Shown in pieces: positions 11,201-22,010 of a stretch of 64,000 nt of DNA. Positions within the stretch are counted from its first letter, which is position 1; each line of letters begins with the position of its first letter. Both the position numbers and the translations under genes were made by a program. The notes below the pieces were generated by a model. It had not been told where the DNA came from and made no database searches. It was given only the letters and a program-made list of their open reading frames with translations. The stretch spans positions 24,174,383 to 24,238,382 of the forward strand of contig JACGWO010000005.1 of assembly GCA_034509735.1 (NCBI GenBank), written 5' to 3'. This DNA comes from Sesamum alatum. Lineage: Eukaryota; Streptophyta; Magnoliopsida; Lamiales; Pedaliaceae.

Positions 11201-14200
11201 GGAAGGAGAATATTGTTGCAGAAAGACATGTTCTGCGAGGTAAAAGTTATTTCATTTCTTTACGAAATGTTGTCTTTGATAGCGATCATAAATAGAGGTA
11301 AAATTTGTGGGAATAGGAAAGCAAAATCAGACATAAAACACAGACTTTACCTGGTTTGGAGTGCGCAAGTTTTGTTACTAGAACAGAAATTGTACAATTA
11401 TTATGTATGGCTTCCCATCAATAGCTAGGTGCCTTGTAGATACTAAAATCTACTTAAGCTACACAAAGTTAAGGTGGTTAGACTCAACATTCCAACGATC
11501 TTAAACTTGGAAAAAAAATGTCCAGATACAATAAATGTGGTGGGGCAGATAGCATCCTTCTCCAGTGAGTTGATTGTTTCATTTTCCAATTTGTAGTATA
11601 AAGATGTGATACCATAAAGACAGATATATCATCCTTATTCTTTGATGTCTGCTGAACACTTTCAATTGGGGAACAGTAGTGAGAAATTTTCCCCAATACT
11701 ACGTGATAGAAGATTCATGCCTTATTCTTGGATGCTAGCAGTCGAAATACTACGTGATAGAAGATTCATGCCTTATTCTTGGATGCTAAGTCTTTCGACT
11801 GCTAGCTCAAATAGGCTGCATATACATATTGATCCTTGGAGAATGTCATGGAGACTATTCCTTCATTTCTCTGTTCACTTGGCCATTATCATACTAATAA
11901 TCAAACTGCAAATATTGAATTTCACCAATCAGAAGGATTTGAATTTTATTGGGCAGAAGCTGGTGTGAATATGGTGGGAGGGCAATGGACGTCAATGCTG
12001 GAAAAGCCGTCACAATCATCTCCAAACCACATGCATAACACTGCAACCTTCAGCTCTTTCTCATCCTCTCAGTCAGTGACTTTTTCTACTCCAATATGCT
12101 TCCTTCTGTTTTTGGTCATCAGCGTTTAATATCTATTTCCCTCTAGTTCTGCAGTCATCAATGTTTCACATTTTCATGGAACTCTTTTCCGATTTCACAG
12201 GCCGTCTTCATCTCAGAAGAACCAAAGTTTCATGGACATGATAACATCAGCAAAGAATGACAAAGAAGAGGATGATGACGAAGAAGAAGACGAGTTTGTC
12301 ATCAAGAAAGAACCCTCATCTTTCTCCAAGGGTCTCTTTTTCTTCTGTAGATATACTTTGTGTTCTTCCTATCACCTGTCTTCACACTTTCTAATGATTT
12401 GATAGATATTTGACAGGTAATTTATCTGTAAAAGTTGAAGCAAAGACCATAGATCAGAGGCCTAACACACCACGCTCAAAACACTCAGCAACAGAGCAAC
12501 GTAGGAGGAGCAAAATTAATGACAGGCATGTTTAACAAACCGTCATAATAAAATTCATACCAATTTTCCTTTAGTCCCTACAAAGTTTACCACCATCATG
12601 ATATGAAAGTTCAGGACCTGTGTCTATTTATCACAAACTTCTGTCAAATCTCTGTCGAATATTACCTCCTGCTCTGATAAAGTTTGTTGACACACGTGCT
12701 TCAGTGTTCTGTTCTGAAATCAAAATGCCTTTCTTTCTCTGTATTGGCTTATGTGTTCAATGCATGTCTTTAGATTTCGCATGGAATAGAAATGGAAATT
12801 TTTGCTTGAAACCAACTTGCCATTATAGGTAGATTCACGCAATCCCCTTCTTTTTCAATTAATCATTGGCACCAAATTTTCTGCCCTTTTACTTTGTAAA
12901 ACATCTTCTGAATAAATTCCTTTTATTTCCCCAAACTTCTTCTGCAAGATCTTTATACCAGTGCTACTAGCAAGTGGCAATATATGCTATTTCAATTTAT
13001 TTTTTGATTCATTTTTCTTTGGGGTGGTCTTGGGGAATAAGGATGTTTTTCTCAAGTTATTTGCTAATCTGGTTAAAATATGAAACGATATCTCTTAAGT
13101 AGTCAATTATAGTAATTGCACAATAGAAACACACAAAATATGCACACTAGAAACAGATATCGAGCATGCAAGCTTGTTTGTGTGTGCGTGCGCCCACACA
13201 TATATACTTTCTAAAACTACATTCTGTTTGCAGATTTCAGAAGCTGAGAGAGATCATTCCTAACAGTGACCAGAAGAGAGACAAGGCATCATTCTTGTTA
13301 GAGGTAAATTGAGATCATATAAGAATTGACAAACATCCTATCTTACCTCAAAACAAGATGATTCCTGAATTTGAAAACTGAAGTATTACTGTATCTTTTC
13401 AGGTTATTGATTACATCCAGTTTTTACAAGACAAAGTAAGCAGATACGAGAATTCATACAATGGATGGAACCATGACACGTCAAAGATGATGCAATGGGT
13501 AAATTCATTTTCACATTGATATGTATTTGAAAATGCTTTATTGGTTAACTGGCTGATAAGCCACACATTTATGGCTTTGGTTATGAATGTTACTCGTAGG
13601 ACTCTTTTGTGCATATTCTGGTACTAGACTGCTATGTTTATTAATAAGAAATCATATGCTGCAGAAATTTTAGATTCAGCATAATCATTTGTGTTGTAGC
13701 AAATGTGGGACTTCAAGTGTATGTAGGTGTTAGCCTTATTTTATCAACTAAATACTTTTCTGCTATCAAAACACGTCCATTATCTTAATATAGCTTTAAG
13801 AAACAACATTCCTTCCAATTCATAGTGTTTGCAGACCAGAATACCTTGATTAATCGTGACTTCTATGCTTGTTGGCAACAGAGGAGCTGTCATATAGCTG
13901 ATGGTTTGATAGATCACACACGAGGATCTAATGCCGAGCCTGCTCAAGCATCAGTGTTTGCGACAAAGTTTGACGAGAACAAAGCTGGTGTGTCCTCTAG
14001 TCTCCCAATCAATGGACAAAACTTAGTTGACTCTGATATGACAACTGCTACGACATTCAAAGAAAGGAGTCAGCAGCCTGAATTAACATCTAAAGCAGCC
14101 CCAGTCCATCTGCCAATTCCGCCAAACCTATTCAATTTTGGTAGAACAAGCATTGCAGCTTCCCCAGTTTCACCGAAGCAGGCATCTGATACAGATAACA

Positions 14201-14811
14201 GAATAACATGGCCTCCGTCTCAGATTCAGCAGAACGCATCATGTACAGCTAACAGTAATAAAATGAAAGACGGGGAACTGACTATTGAAAGTGGCACAAT
14301 CAACATCTCAAGCGCCTATTCCCAGGGGTGAGCTCTTGATACTAATTTCTCATTCTGTTCGGTACATGTTCCTTGGCTAACATAATCTTACATTACACTT
14401 CTAAAAGTAACCAAACTGATAACATCTCGTTCAGAGAAAACAATTGCTCTCATCACTATTGATGCCTTTGCCTTGAACAGGTTGTTGAATACTCTTACGC
14501 AAGCACTACAGAGCTCTGGAGTGGACCTATCACAGGCCTGTATCTCAGTACAAATTGATCTCGGGAAGAGAGCAACTAACGTCCCACATTCTTCAACATC
14601 TGCAGCCAAGGTCCTCGACAACGTTCTTCCTTTCTTTTCTTTAATCATTGTCCAGCAACCTCAATCTCTCTTATGTGGTGTGACATTGATCAAACCTTAA
14701 CATTAGCGCATTTTGCAGGACGATGACATTCCGTCTGCCTTACTACGTTCCGGAGCTGCTAGTACAGGGGAGGAGTTCAGTCCCGCTTTAAAGCGAGTGA
14801 GAACTAGCTGA
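8269..14811 (+). CDS. BIM1: BIM1-like bHLH transcription factor (BES1-interacting Myc-like), 11 coding exons
   Basis: Coding exons: 8269-8305, 8427-8501, 10871-11239, 11957-12071, 12201-12331, 12417-12525, 13234-13303, 13403-13498, 13840-14327, 14481-14610 and 14719-14811. They total 1713 nt and encode 570 aa; all phases join with one open frame. The start [20 protein letters not shown] matches the BIM1 N-terminus, followed by [10 protein letters not shown] and [11 protein letters not shown] blocks. An acidic run (residues about 219-231) precedes the bHLH (about 263-313). In the basic region H265, E269 and R273 form the E-box/G-box-reading triad. The C-terminus has the family YSQG...SGVDLSQA block. 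Arabidopsis BIM1 is about 530 aa and acts in the nucleus with BES1 in brassinosteroid-induced transcription; that role is known for the family and inferred here. Oddities are a GC donor after exon 6 and a doubled acceptor before exon 9. The splice model is by eye, without transcripts. Confidence 0.92.
9773..9990 (-). mobile_element. LINE 3'-end fragment in intron 2 of the BIM1-like gene
   Basis: On the minus strand the segment encodes [18 protein letters not shown], similar to the end of the RNase H-like domain of plant L1-type LINEs. It continues to a stop and a poly(A) tract at 9773-9788 (T run on the + strand). It is 5'-truncated, the usual result of LINE retrotransposition, and sits antisense within the 2.4-kb intron 8502-10870. 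The rest of that intron shows AT- and GA-rich sequence with no further exon that I can support. Confidence 0.6.
11695..11806. repeat. 43-bp tandem duplication with 14-bp inverted repeat in intron 3
   Basis: An exact 43-bp unit starting AATACTACGTGATAGAAGAT occurs at 11695-11737 and again at 11746-11788. The spacer GCAGTCGA and following bases form GCTAGCAGTCGAAA (11734-11747), which recurs as its exact reverse complement TTTCGACTGCTAGC at 11793-11806. The pattern suggests a repair or template-switch event, or a transposon footprint. It lies in intron 11240-11956. Confidence 0.85.
12526..12527 (+). other. Non-canonical GC splice donor of intron 6
   Basis: Exon 6 ends GACAG and the intron begins GCATGT, not GT. 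The intron ends TTTGCAG at 13233. Only this junction keeps the bHLH frame across the basic-region/helix boundary (IND-R-FQKL). The next GT downstream would add two residues and break the conserved motif. CAG|GC with a good match at other positions is the usual context for GC-AG introns. Confidence 0.85.
13834..13839 (+). other. Tandem splice acceptor (GCAG/ACCAG) before exon 9
   Basis: Two AG dinucleotides five bases apart end intron 8. Use of the second (exon from 13840) keeps the main frame, giving W then NTLIN. Use of the first (exon from 13835) shifts the frame and reaches TGA within five codons. That would yield a protein of about 338 aa with the bHLH but without the C-terminal region. 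The choice of the second site is based on frame alone. Confidence 0.7.
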
Positions 14812-15060
14812 AGCCTGATAATGCTAGTGTAACAGTACAGTAATATTCTTTTGTAGTGTCATTTGTTCATTTTTTGGGTTCCCTTTTCCTTCTAAAGGTG
14901 TTCATCAATGCCCTTGGCTTGACAGGGAGACCGAAATCAGGAACCAGTGTACATGTATTTTTTGTTTCTATATGTTTTGCTCTCTTGAGTCTTGGGACTT
15001 CTCAAGCAAAAAATATCCTCATTACATGTTATCTGTATTGGTGTTATTATTAATTAACAA
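14812..15060 (+). other. Probable 3' UTR of the BIM1-like gene
   Basis: Sequence after the TGA at 14809-14811 is T-rich with plant-like UUGU and AU-rich stretches. No single clear polyadenylation signal stands out. The end is an estimate. From about 15060 to 15285 I see no further feature. Confidence 0.4.
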
Positions 15061-15789
15061 GATAGGCTTCCGTTCAGACATTGAGAAGCCTGCTTTTGGT
15101 TTCAAGGTTTGAATATTTGATTCAAGTTATTGCTAATATTTTTCATATGATGTTAGTGATTTACATTACAGATGGAACAGGGCGGGCTTGTCATTTGTGG
15201 GCTTCTCCAAATGGTTTCTTTTATATTTGTTGCTTAAAGCCTTCTTCCAATGCTAACTAGGAGGAGGTTGAATATGCGCATGTATTTAAAGGGTGAATTA
15301 CAATTATTTCTTCTTATGTTTGGCATAATTAAGGATACTTATTTGCTTTTTCAAGAATTATAAATATCTTTTTGAGGTTTGAAATTTTTAATCAAAGGCC
15401 CGGGACTATCCACTTTGCCCTTGAATTTTTTTTTAAAATTGCAGAAAAAATAAGATGAGGCAAATGGCATTATTGTTCATTTGTGGAAAAAACGTAAGAA
15501 GCCTTTGCCTGTGCATTTTAGTCCAAAAAAATTCAATTTTTTTTTAAAAATTAATAAAAAATAGGCAAAATTGTATTTTTGGTCCCATAGTTTAGAGGGG
15601 TCAGCACTTTTAGTCTCGAGCCTTACGAGATAGACAACTCAGGTACCAACTTTTTAAAAATTGAGCATTTTTGGTTCCGAGTTAACTCAACCGTTAAAAA
15701 TCCTGGCGAAAAAAGCACGTGAACAGCATGTGGCCGTTAGTCAAACAGTTTGGAGTTAGAATAACCGTCTGACTAACGGCTTGGTTCAT

Positions 15790-16116
15790 TTTGGAGCCAA
15801 AAAATGGCGCCTGCGGTACAAGAATATAACATTTCAGCATTGTTAATACTAAATAGCCGTAACAAATAGTCATTGACCACAGTCATGCAATGATTATCGG
15901 TTGTGATTTTTGCCAGGGTGGCTAAAACATTTGTCATGGCTAAAAACCATGGAGAATGTTTTTACCACGACTCTTAGCTGTGGCAAATGCGATTTTCATG
16001 GTGAAAAAGCTAATTTTTGTATTGATTTTTATTAACTATAGTTAATAATAGTTATTTACCATGACTTTTAGCTATAATTATTAAAAATGTAGCGAATAGT
16101 AATTTTTTTTCTAGTG
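15790..16116. mobile_element. Possible CACTA terminal fragment
   Basis: The segment ends TTTTTTTTCTAGTG, which is a CACTAGAAAAAAA terminus read on the minus strand. It is preceded by short internal repeats of the type TAGCCGTAACAAATAG and AGCTATAATTATTAAAAATG. No opposite end or target duplication is seen, so this is at most a truncated element. Confidence 0.35.
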
Positions 16117-16298
16117 TTGGAACCTTTTTTTTTTATTTTACATTTTAAGGTCTAAAATTATTGTTTGCCTAGGAAAAATGCTTTAACAACACATTCCCAA
16201 TTTTTATATCAAATCGAATATAAAATAGACATTACAACATATTTTGCTAAATTTATAGATGAATTAATGGCGAAAAATAGACTTCATGAAAATCTATA

Positions 16299-18527
16299 TC
16301 TATACTATATATAAAAGTGTGAATTTCTCATGTGTTTGTTCCCCATTGTGAAAAGACATTCATATCCTTACTTAAGTTATATTTTTAATAATAAATAAAA
16401 ATTAGTTGTAAAAGAATAAAATTCTATAAAAAAAAGACTACTTAAGAGTCCTAATACCTCTAAACTAATTGGGCAATGATAAATATATCCTACTAAAAAA
16501 GAATAGGCTAGTAATATGTCTACGCGATTAAATTGTTACAATATATTTTTATATACTTTAAAAATATTATTTTACTAGGGCACAGTAAAATTTAAAATGA
16601 AAAACATTGAAATAATACATAAATTACTAACATCAAAATTCAATATATATACATATATATAAACAAAATAAATACAATGAAATTTTAGATACAATTTATC
16701 AATCTTATTAATTAGAATGCTTTTGAAAAAATTAACATGGCTAATTGATTTTATTTTAATATTAGTAGTAGACAATGGTAATCTTTGTAAACAACATGTC
16801 CGGGGGTGTAAAATTATCCCTAAATAAGAATTAGTTATAAGAACAAAATTTTATTAAAGCATAAAAGTATTTGGTATCCTAAATTGTCTGAATTACTGAG
16901 AGAATGAATAATATATTCTAAAATATAAATAGGCAAATAAATTTTAATATTGATTTGCTTGGAACGATTTAAAATATATATATTTTTAAAAAAAAGTGAT
17001 TTACCCCATCATTATAAAATTTAAAATGAATAGCATATGATTAAGATGAAAATATATATTAATCCAAACTTCAAAACATAAAATAAAAGAATAAGAAAAA
17101 AAATCCAAATAAAAAATCTCAATTTTATTATAGAAGTCAGTTGAAAATTTTAAAATGAGTGACTTCGGACTAATTGATTTTTGTAATATTAAGATTTGAT
17201 AATTTTTTTACTCCTTTTTTTCCCTAATGGAGGTAAAAAAATACTAATAAGTGCATTTTAGGATTAAATTGCAATGACAATATATGCTATTTAAAACAAA
17301 AAACAATAACAATTTAATCAAAGTAAATAAAGTACTATGAAAACATACTAAAATATATGAAGTACGAATATGCAATTGGTAACCAAACACACCTGTAAAC
17401 ACCCGTCTTAAAGAAATAATATTGTATGTAAGAATGTGCTAAAAATTAATAAGGTTGAAGAAGAGTTTACACATTAGAATTTGTAAAGAGTAGTAAATAC
17501 AATTAAGATAATTATAATCTCTAATGATTAACAAAAGTAAATTAAGTATTAATAATAAAAAATATCAACAAATAAAAGCACTAATTTTATATATTAAGTT
17601 GAAATTGCGTATGAAATTTAATTATCCAATGAATATCTTATTATTTAATTTTTTAATATTAGATAATCGTGTATGCACATAAAAGATTAAAGTTTTGAAA
17701 AACATAAAATACTATTGAATGAGAAATAAATAATACCAATTAACTTTATATGAATTAATAGATCAAGAAATCACACTAAAAATATGAAGTTAAAAATCCA
17801 AATAATAGCAGTTTATGCAATAATATTTCAAATTTAGAAGTGAATGAAGAATGTAACCAATATTTTGACAAACTTTAAAAAGTTGGTAATAAAATATAAT
17901 TAGACTAACATTGCAATACAAATTAATACAATACTATGGATGTGTAATTAGATTCATTTTTTTTTCAAAAAAAGTAGTTAATAAATGATTAGTTTAAAAT
18001 CATTACACATCAATACATTTAAGAAAAAGAATTCAGGATATGGTAGTAAAATAAAACATATAATATTTCACAAAAGTAATATAACAAACACAAATAAAAT
18101 TAAAAAAAAAAAGCAAATAGACATTAAAAAACACTACTAATAAAACATGATCAATTTTATTAAACGATAATTTCATATAAAAATCCAAAAATAAGGGGCT
18201 TCTTTAACTTTATTGTAATTTGATCTTTTTTGCATTATATTTTACTTTTGCATTAATTTGTTCCAATACAAAATCATTAAACATAATACTATTAAATATG
18301 AAATGCAAAAAAGTCAATTTTAAGCAGAAGAACTCTTTCATTTAATATTATCAGTTAAATTTAAAAGTGAATTACAAATAACAAATTCAATTGTTTCTTC
18401 ATCAATTAAAATAACTATTATAAAAAATAAATAAAATTATGAGTGTAATATCTTTTGTAATAAATAAATTATATAATTACCTCTAAAAATATATTTATAC
18501 ACGTGCAAAGCACGTGATACTTCCTAG
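16299..18527 (+). mobile_element. Non-autonomous Helitron, about 2.2 kb
   Basis: The 5' end is TCTATACTATATATAAAAGT at 16299, preceded by A. The 3' end carries a perfect hairpin CACGTGC-AAA-GCACGTG (18500-18516), then ATACTTC and terminal CTAG at 18524-18527, followed by T. Insertion between A and T, a 5' TC, and a hairpin about 11 bp before CTRR are all diagnostic of Helitrons. The interior is AT-rich with no Rep/helicase frame, so mobility would depend on a partner element. Confidence 0.9.
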
Positions 18528-18745
18528 TTAATCAGAAGGGCATAATTCATTACAAGCTGCCCAAAATAATGTTGCAGTTTCAATACCATAATACTGCCCA
18601 AAAAATTACAAATATTGGGAAACCTGCTCCCACAAAGTGTGCAAACACATTACAATATTTTAGCATAAAACTGCATTATTACAAGGCATGTGCCAGACAA
18701 AAACTCAAAAAAAAAAAAAAAAAAATGACTACATAAGTGCATCAT

Positions 18746-20984
18746 TTTTTCCCTTGTGAATTGCCATTTTTCTTTGTTGCAGCAACAACTTTGCCTAAGT
18801 TCTTCATAGTGACAAAGTTTTTGCCACATTGGGAGAGGACTGGAACACCACTTGAAGCATTTTGTACACTTGAACATTGTGTAAAGCTATGCACAACAGG
18901 TTGTGTCCCCTACATGTAATTGAAATTTGAATTAATATAAATTGCAACCTGTTTAATACTAAGAATGAGACATGAGATTCTTACCCCTATTGTTCCTTGG
19001 TTGGATTGTGATTGTGTTGGAGGTGGTGTGCTGTGTTGGAATAAAGTCCTTGTATCTTTCTTGGCTGCAACAAAATTACTAGTTATACCAGATTGGGTGT
19101 ATTGATAAACCTATGCATTAATGTTACAGTAAGACTTACTGGTTCAGTTGCAGATGAAGTGCCATGTGTGGACTGTACCTCCCCTCGTTTTCTGTTCTTT
19201 GGCTGCTGTAACAAATAGTTATAACATTAAAATTCAAATCATCAAGACTTGACTGAAAAATGAAATCCTTACATGTTGTTTAGGTGGCCCTTTCTATTTC
19301 TTTTGAGGTGGTGTTGTCCTTTTTCTTGCCTACAAAATCAAGAAACCACAATTAAAGATTGTATTTAAGTAAACAATAAAGACTGATTCAACATTAAACC
19401 TGGAAGCTACTTACTGTCAGCTACTGGTTGCTGTTCGAGGATTAGTGCCTGCATCTTGAGAGATTGTTGGATGATCAATTTTCTTTCTTTGGCAACCCTT
19501 TTGGTTGTGCCCTGTGCCTCCAGAGTAATGACACATGACTTGATAAAGTAACCTCTTGAGCCTTGTGGGTTGTTTATTTTGTCCTCTCTGTCCCTTCCTT
19601 CCTTTGTTTATCAGTTCATCATGCTCAAGTCTTCTTGCTCTTGATGGTCTTCCTGCTCTTCTTCCAAAATTTAGAGGTAGGGGTGGGATGTGACCTGTTT
19701 TGTTCCATAATTGTGGTCCATTGACAGGAAGTATGGCATACTTGTATACCTCCAAAATGTCTTCACACTGTAGCAGGTAGGGGTGGCAACGGGGCGGGCA
19801 TGGAGCGAGTTTGGGTGGACCCGCCCCGGTACAAAACCCGGTGGGGCGGGTCTAATCCGGTAGACTCGGTTTTTTTTAATTTTTATGTTTTTATAAATTA
19901 AAAAAAATAAAAATTTAATATATCAATTACAAATAAAATTAATTGTTCATGATCTAACTCAAATTCAAGTCGAAAAAGGATTTCAAGTACAAATAAAATT
20001 GTTCATAATAGAACAACTCAAGCAATTCATATTGAATTATTGATTATACATCAGTAACAACTTCTTCGTCTTTCTCATTGTTAAGTGTTGTGGGACAATT
20101 TTTCAATTCATCAACTATTGAACATGTACCTAATAATAAATAAATTAAATAATACAATATTTTGTTAGTGTTTATTCTATCATAATCAGAAAAAAAAAAA
20201 AGATATATATATCTAAACGGGGCGGGTTAGGGGCCTGGGACCCGCCCCGGACCCGGTCGGGTCCTAAATCTTAGGACCCGCTACCCGCCCCTGTTTTCAA
20301 TATTTTGGACCCGGACCCGCCCCATTAGGGGTGGGTTCGGAGCGGGTTTTGACGGGTTCGGGTTAGATTGCCACCCCTAGTAGCAGGTATTGACAAAGTC
20401 TTCTAGATTCAAGGACTGACTACAACCCATTCAAGTAAGCTATGCACATATCATTAACATCAACAAAATCGAACTTACTTTTACTACCCTCGACAAATTC
20501 AGCATTAGGACTATGTTTTAGTTCACCCTCATGCTAAAGTATTATGGTGAAAAATCATTCAAACCCTGAAAATAGAAATATACATAGATTACATACTATA
20601 CTATGAACCCAAACATTCAGAAACAAAGCAACAATCAAGAACATCCGAAAGCAAAGCAACAAAGGTTTATTTACTAAAAACAAAAAGATAAAACGGTTCT
20701 GAATATAATAGCTACTAACAAAGAAACAAATAAACACAAAAGGGACCCCAAATATTAAAATGCAAGACAAGGATAGAAAGGGACCACATGCATAGAAAAT
20801 CCTAAAAAAGTCGCAGTCACAAAAGCATTTTAAAACTACAATATGCAACAAAACCTACCCCACTAAACATATTTAACAATTTCAAACAAAGGTAGTATAT
20901 GAAGCACAAGGATTTAGATAACTTACCGTATTTTTCATACTTAGGGATGGAAAACTCCAGTAGCTGCGAATTCCTCAAACTCAT
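18746..20984 (-). pseudogene. MULE transposase gene, internally deleted and disrupted
   Basis: Minus strand. A possible first exon runs from the ATG at 20984 to a GTAAGT donor at 20926. The 3' part (20470 to 19417) encodes the typical MULE C-terminus: an LEDFVNTCY stretch, then YAILPVNGPQLWNKTG, then a GRRAGRPSR basic segment and a zinc knuckle. The knuckle is broken: the second Cys of C-x2-C-x4-H-x4-C is Ser. Smaller exon-like pieces with plausible splice sites follow at about 19.30, 19.20 and 19.05 kb, and the last stops near 18746. The central DDE transposase domain is absent (20.48-20.92 kb is too short for it). The hAT MITE splits the reading frame, and there is also a 1-nt frameshift near 19756. 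Not functional. Confidence 0.72.
19778..20379. mobile_element. hAT-type MITE, 602 bp, with exact 8-bp target duplication
   Basis: The ends are TAGGGGTGGCAAC and its inverted partner TTGCCACCCCTA. The exact 8-bp duplication GTAGCAGG lies at 19770-19777 and 20380-20387. TAG-G-type termini and an 8-bp duplication define the hAT superfamily. Both ends are rich in GGGGCGGG/CCCGCCCC motifs, unlike the AT-rich interior, so the transcript could fold strongly. It has no coding capacity. It sits inside the MULE gene, so it is younger than that MULE. Confidence 0.92.
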
Positions 20985-21597
20985 CTTCACTCCCTTCTTC
21001 CGTCAACTCCGTCGTGTATTTCTTCGATAGCAGTGGCAAAAACTCAGAGATTGGTGATGGAATTTTGTTGTGATTAGGTTAGGGTTATTGATTTGGGGGC
21101 GGATTTGGGAGAGAAAACAAATGATTCTTTTCATCTTTGGCTGAAAATCATTAAGGGGTTTGTTGAGGTTGTGAACTTTGACCTCAAACTCCTTTGACTA
21201 ATGATCACGTGCAAAAAATGTGATCTCTTTGTTAATTTAAGTAATGGACGTTAAGGCCAGGGACAAAAAATGCTCAGTTTTTAAAAAGTTGGTACCTGAG
21301 TTGTCCATCTCGTAAAGCTCAGGACCAAAAGTGCTGACCTCCCTAAATTGTAGGGACCAAAAATGCAATTTTGCCTAATTCAGTTTGCGTAAGAGCATTT
21401 TGGTTAGTTGACCCATAAAACTTGATAGAAATAAGTTATTTGTTAACCATAAAGCTTGGGGGTATTTGTAATTTTTAAAAAATAAGGAGTATCCGTATTA
21501 TGCCAAACCTCTGGGGAGGTCATTGTAATTCACCCTTTATTTATACCTATATCGATCTATATCTTAACATGGGGTATTTTGTTTTTGAAATACATTT

Positions 21598-21830
21598 ATT
21601 TATGTCTATATCTATATCTATATTATCGTTCTGTCTATCTATATCTATCTATCTATTCCTATATCTATCTATCTATCTATATCTATATCTACATCTATAT
21701 CTACATCTATATCTATATAAAAGTATGAATAGACGTTTTGATTTCTTTCTTTTTTTATTGGACTAAATTAACCTTGTAATATTAATTTTTTACCTTGTAA
21801 TATTAACTTTTTAAGGATAAAAAAAGTAAA
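21598..21830 (+). repeat. (TCTATA/TCTATC)n microsatellite running into a Helitron-like 5' end
   Basis: About 120 bp of degenerate TCTATATC/TATC repeats end at about 21720, directly followed by TATAAAAGTATGAATAGACG. That resembles the 5' Helitron ends at 16299 and 22585 (TCTATACTAT...AAAAGTGTGAAT). The microsatellite may have grown from the terminal TCTATA motif. No Helitron 3' end was identified for it. Confidence 0.5.
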
Positions 21831-21850
21831 ATAATATGCTTATTAATTTT

Positions 21851-22010
21851 TATTAATTACTTTTCACATTACACGTTTATTCTTATTAATTACTTTTCAC
21901 ATTACACATTTATTCTTATTAATTACTTTTCATATTATCTATATTTATTCTTATTAATTACTTTTCACATTATCTATATTTATTCCTATTAATTATTTTT
22001 TACATTATGC
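21851..22010. repeat. Minisatellite, about 34-bp unit, five copies
   Basis: The unit ATTAATTACTTTTCACATTA, followed by CACATTTATTCTT or TCTATATTTATTC, repeats in tandem about five times with a few substitutions. Confidence 0.8.

Larger units (their letters stand above)
15562..21378 (-). mobile_element. Degraded Mutator-like element (MULE), about 5.8 kb
   Basis: The left terminus TAGGCAAAATTGTATTTTTG matches, as an inverted repeat, the right terminus ending CAATTTTGCCTA. The similarity runs for about 130 bp, including CAACTCAGGTACCAACTTTTTAAAAA in both arms. The gene inside is on the minus strand and is recognisably MULE-type (separate entry). A Helitron (16299-18527) and a hAT MITE (19778-20379) lie inside. 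I could not find a convincing 9-bp target duplication at these limits. The termini resemble those of the MITE at 56068-56553, suggesting the same family. Confidence 0.75.
15286..21533. mobile_element. Older foldback element, split by the MULE (flanks 15286-15561 and 21379-21533)
   Basis: The left flank reads AAGGGTGAATTACAAT, then TTTGGCATAATTAAGGATAC. The right flank, reverse complemented, reads AAGGGTGAATTACAAT, then TTTGGCATAATACGGATACT. The diverged inverted similarity continues for about 100 bp. These arms lie just outside the MULE ends at 15562 and 21378, so the simplest reading is a small foldback MITE into which the MULE inserted. No clean target duplication was found for it, and a longer composite MULE terminus is an alternative. 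Confidence 0.55.

Noticed and set aside
10864..11295. Single-exon 143-codon gene starting at 10864
   Set aside because: This is exon 3 of the BIM1-like gene read into intron on both sides; the ATG lies in intron 2.
13138..13207. Possible extra exon or microsatellite-linked regulatory site before exon 7
   Set aside because: Only a TG-rich stretch in intron 6; the exon 7 acceptor at 13231-13233 fully accounts for the coding sequence.
21500..21766. 88-codon open frame rich in Leu, Tyr and Ser
   Set aside because: Translation of the TCTATA/TCTATC microsatellite; no gene.
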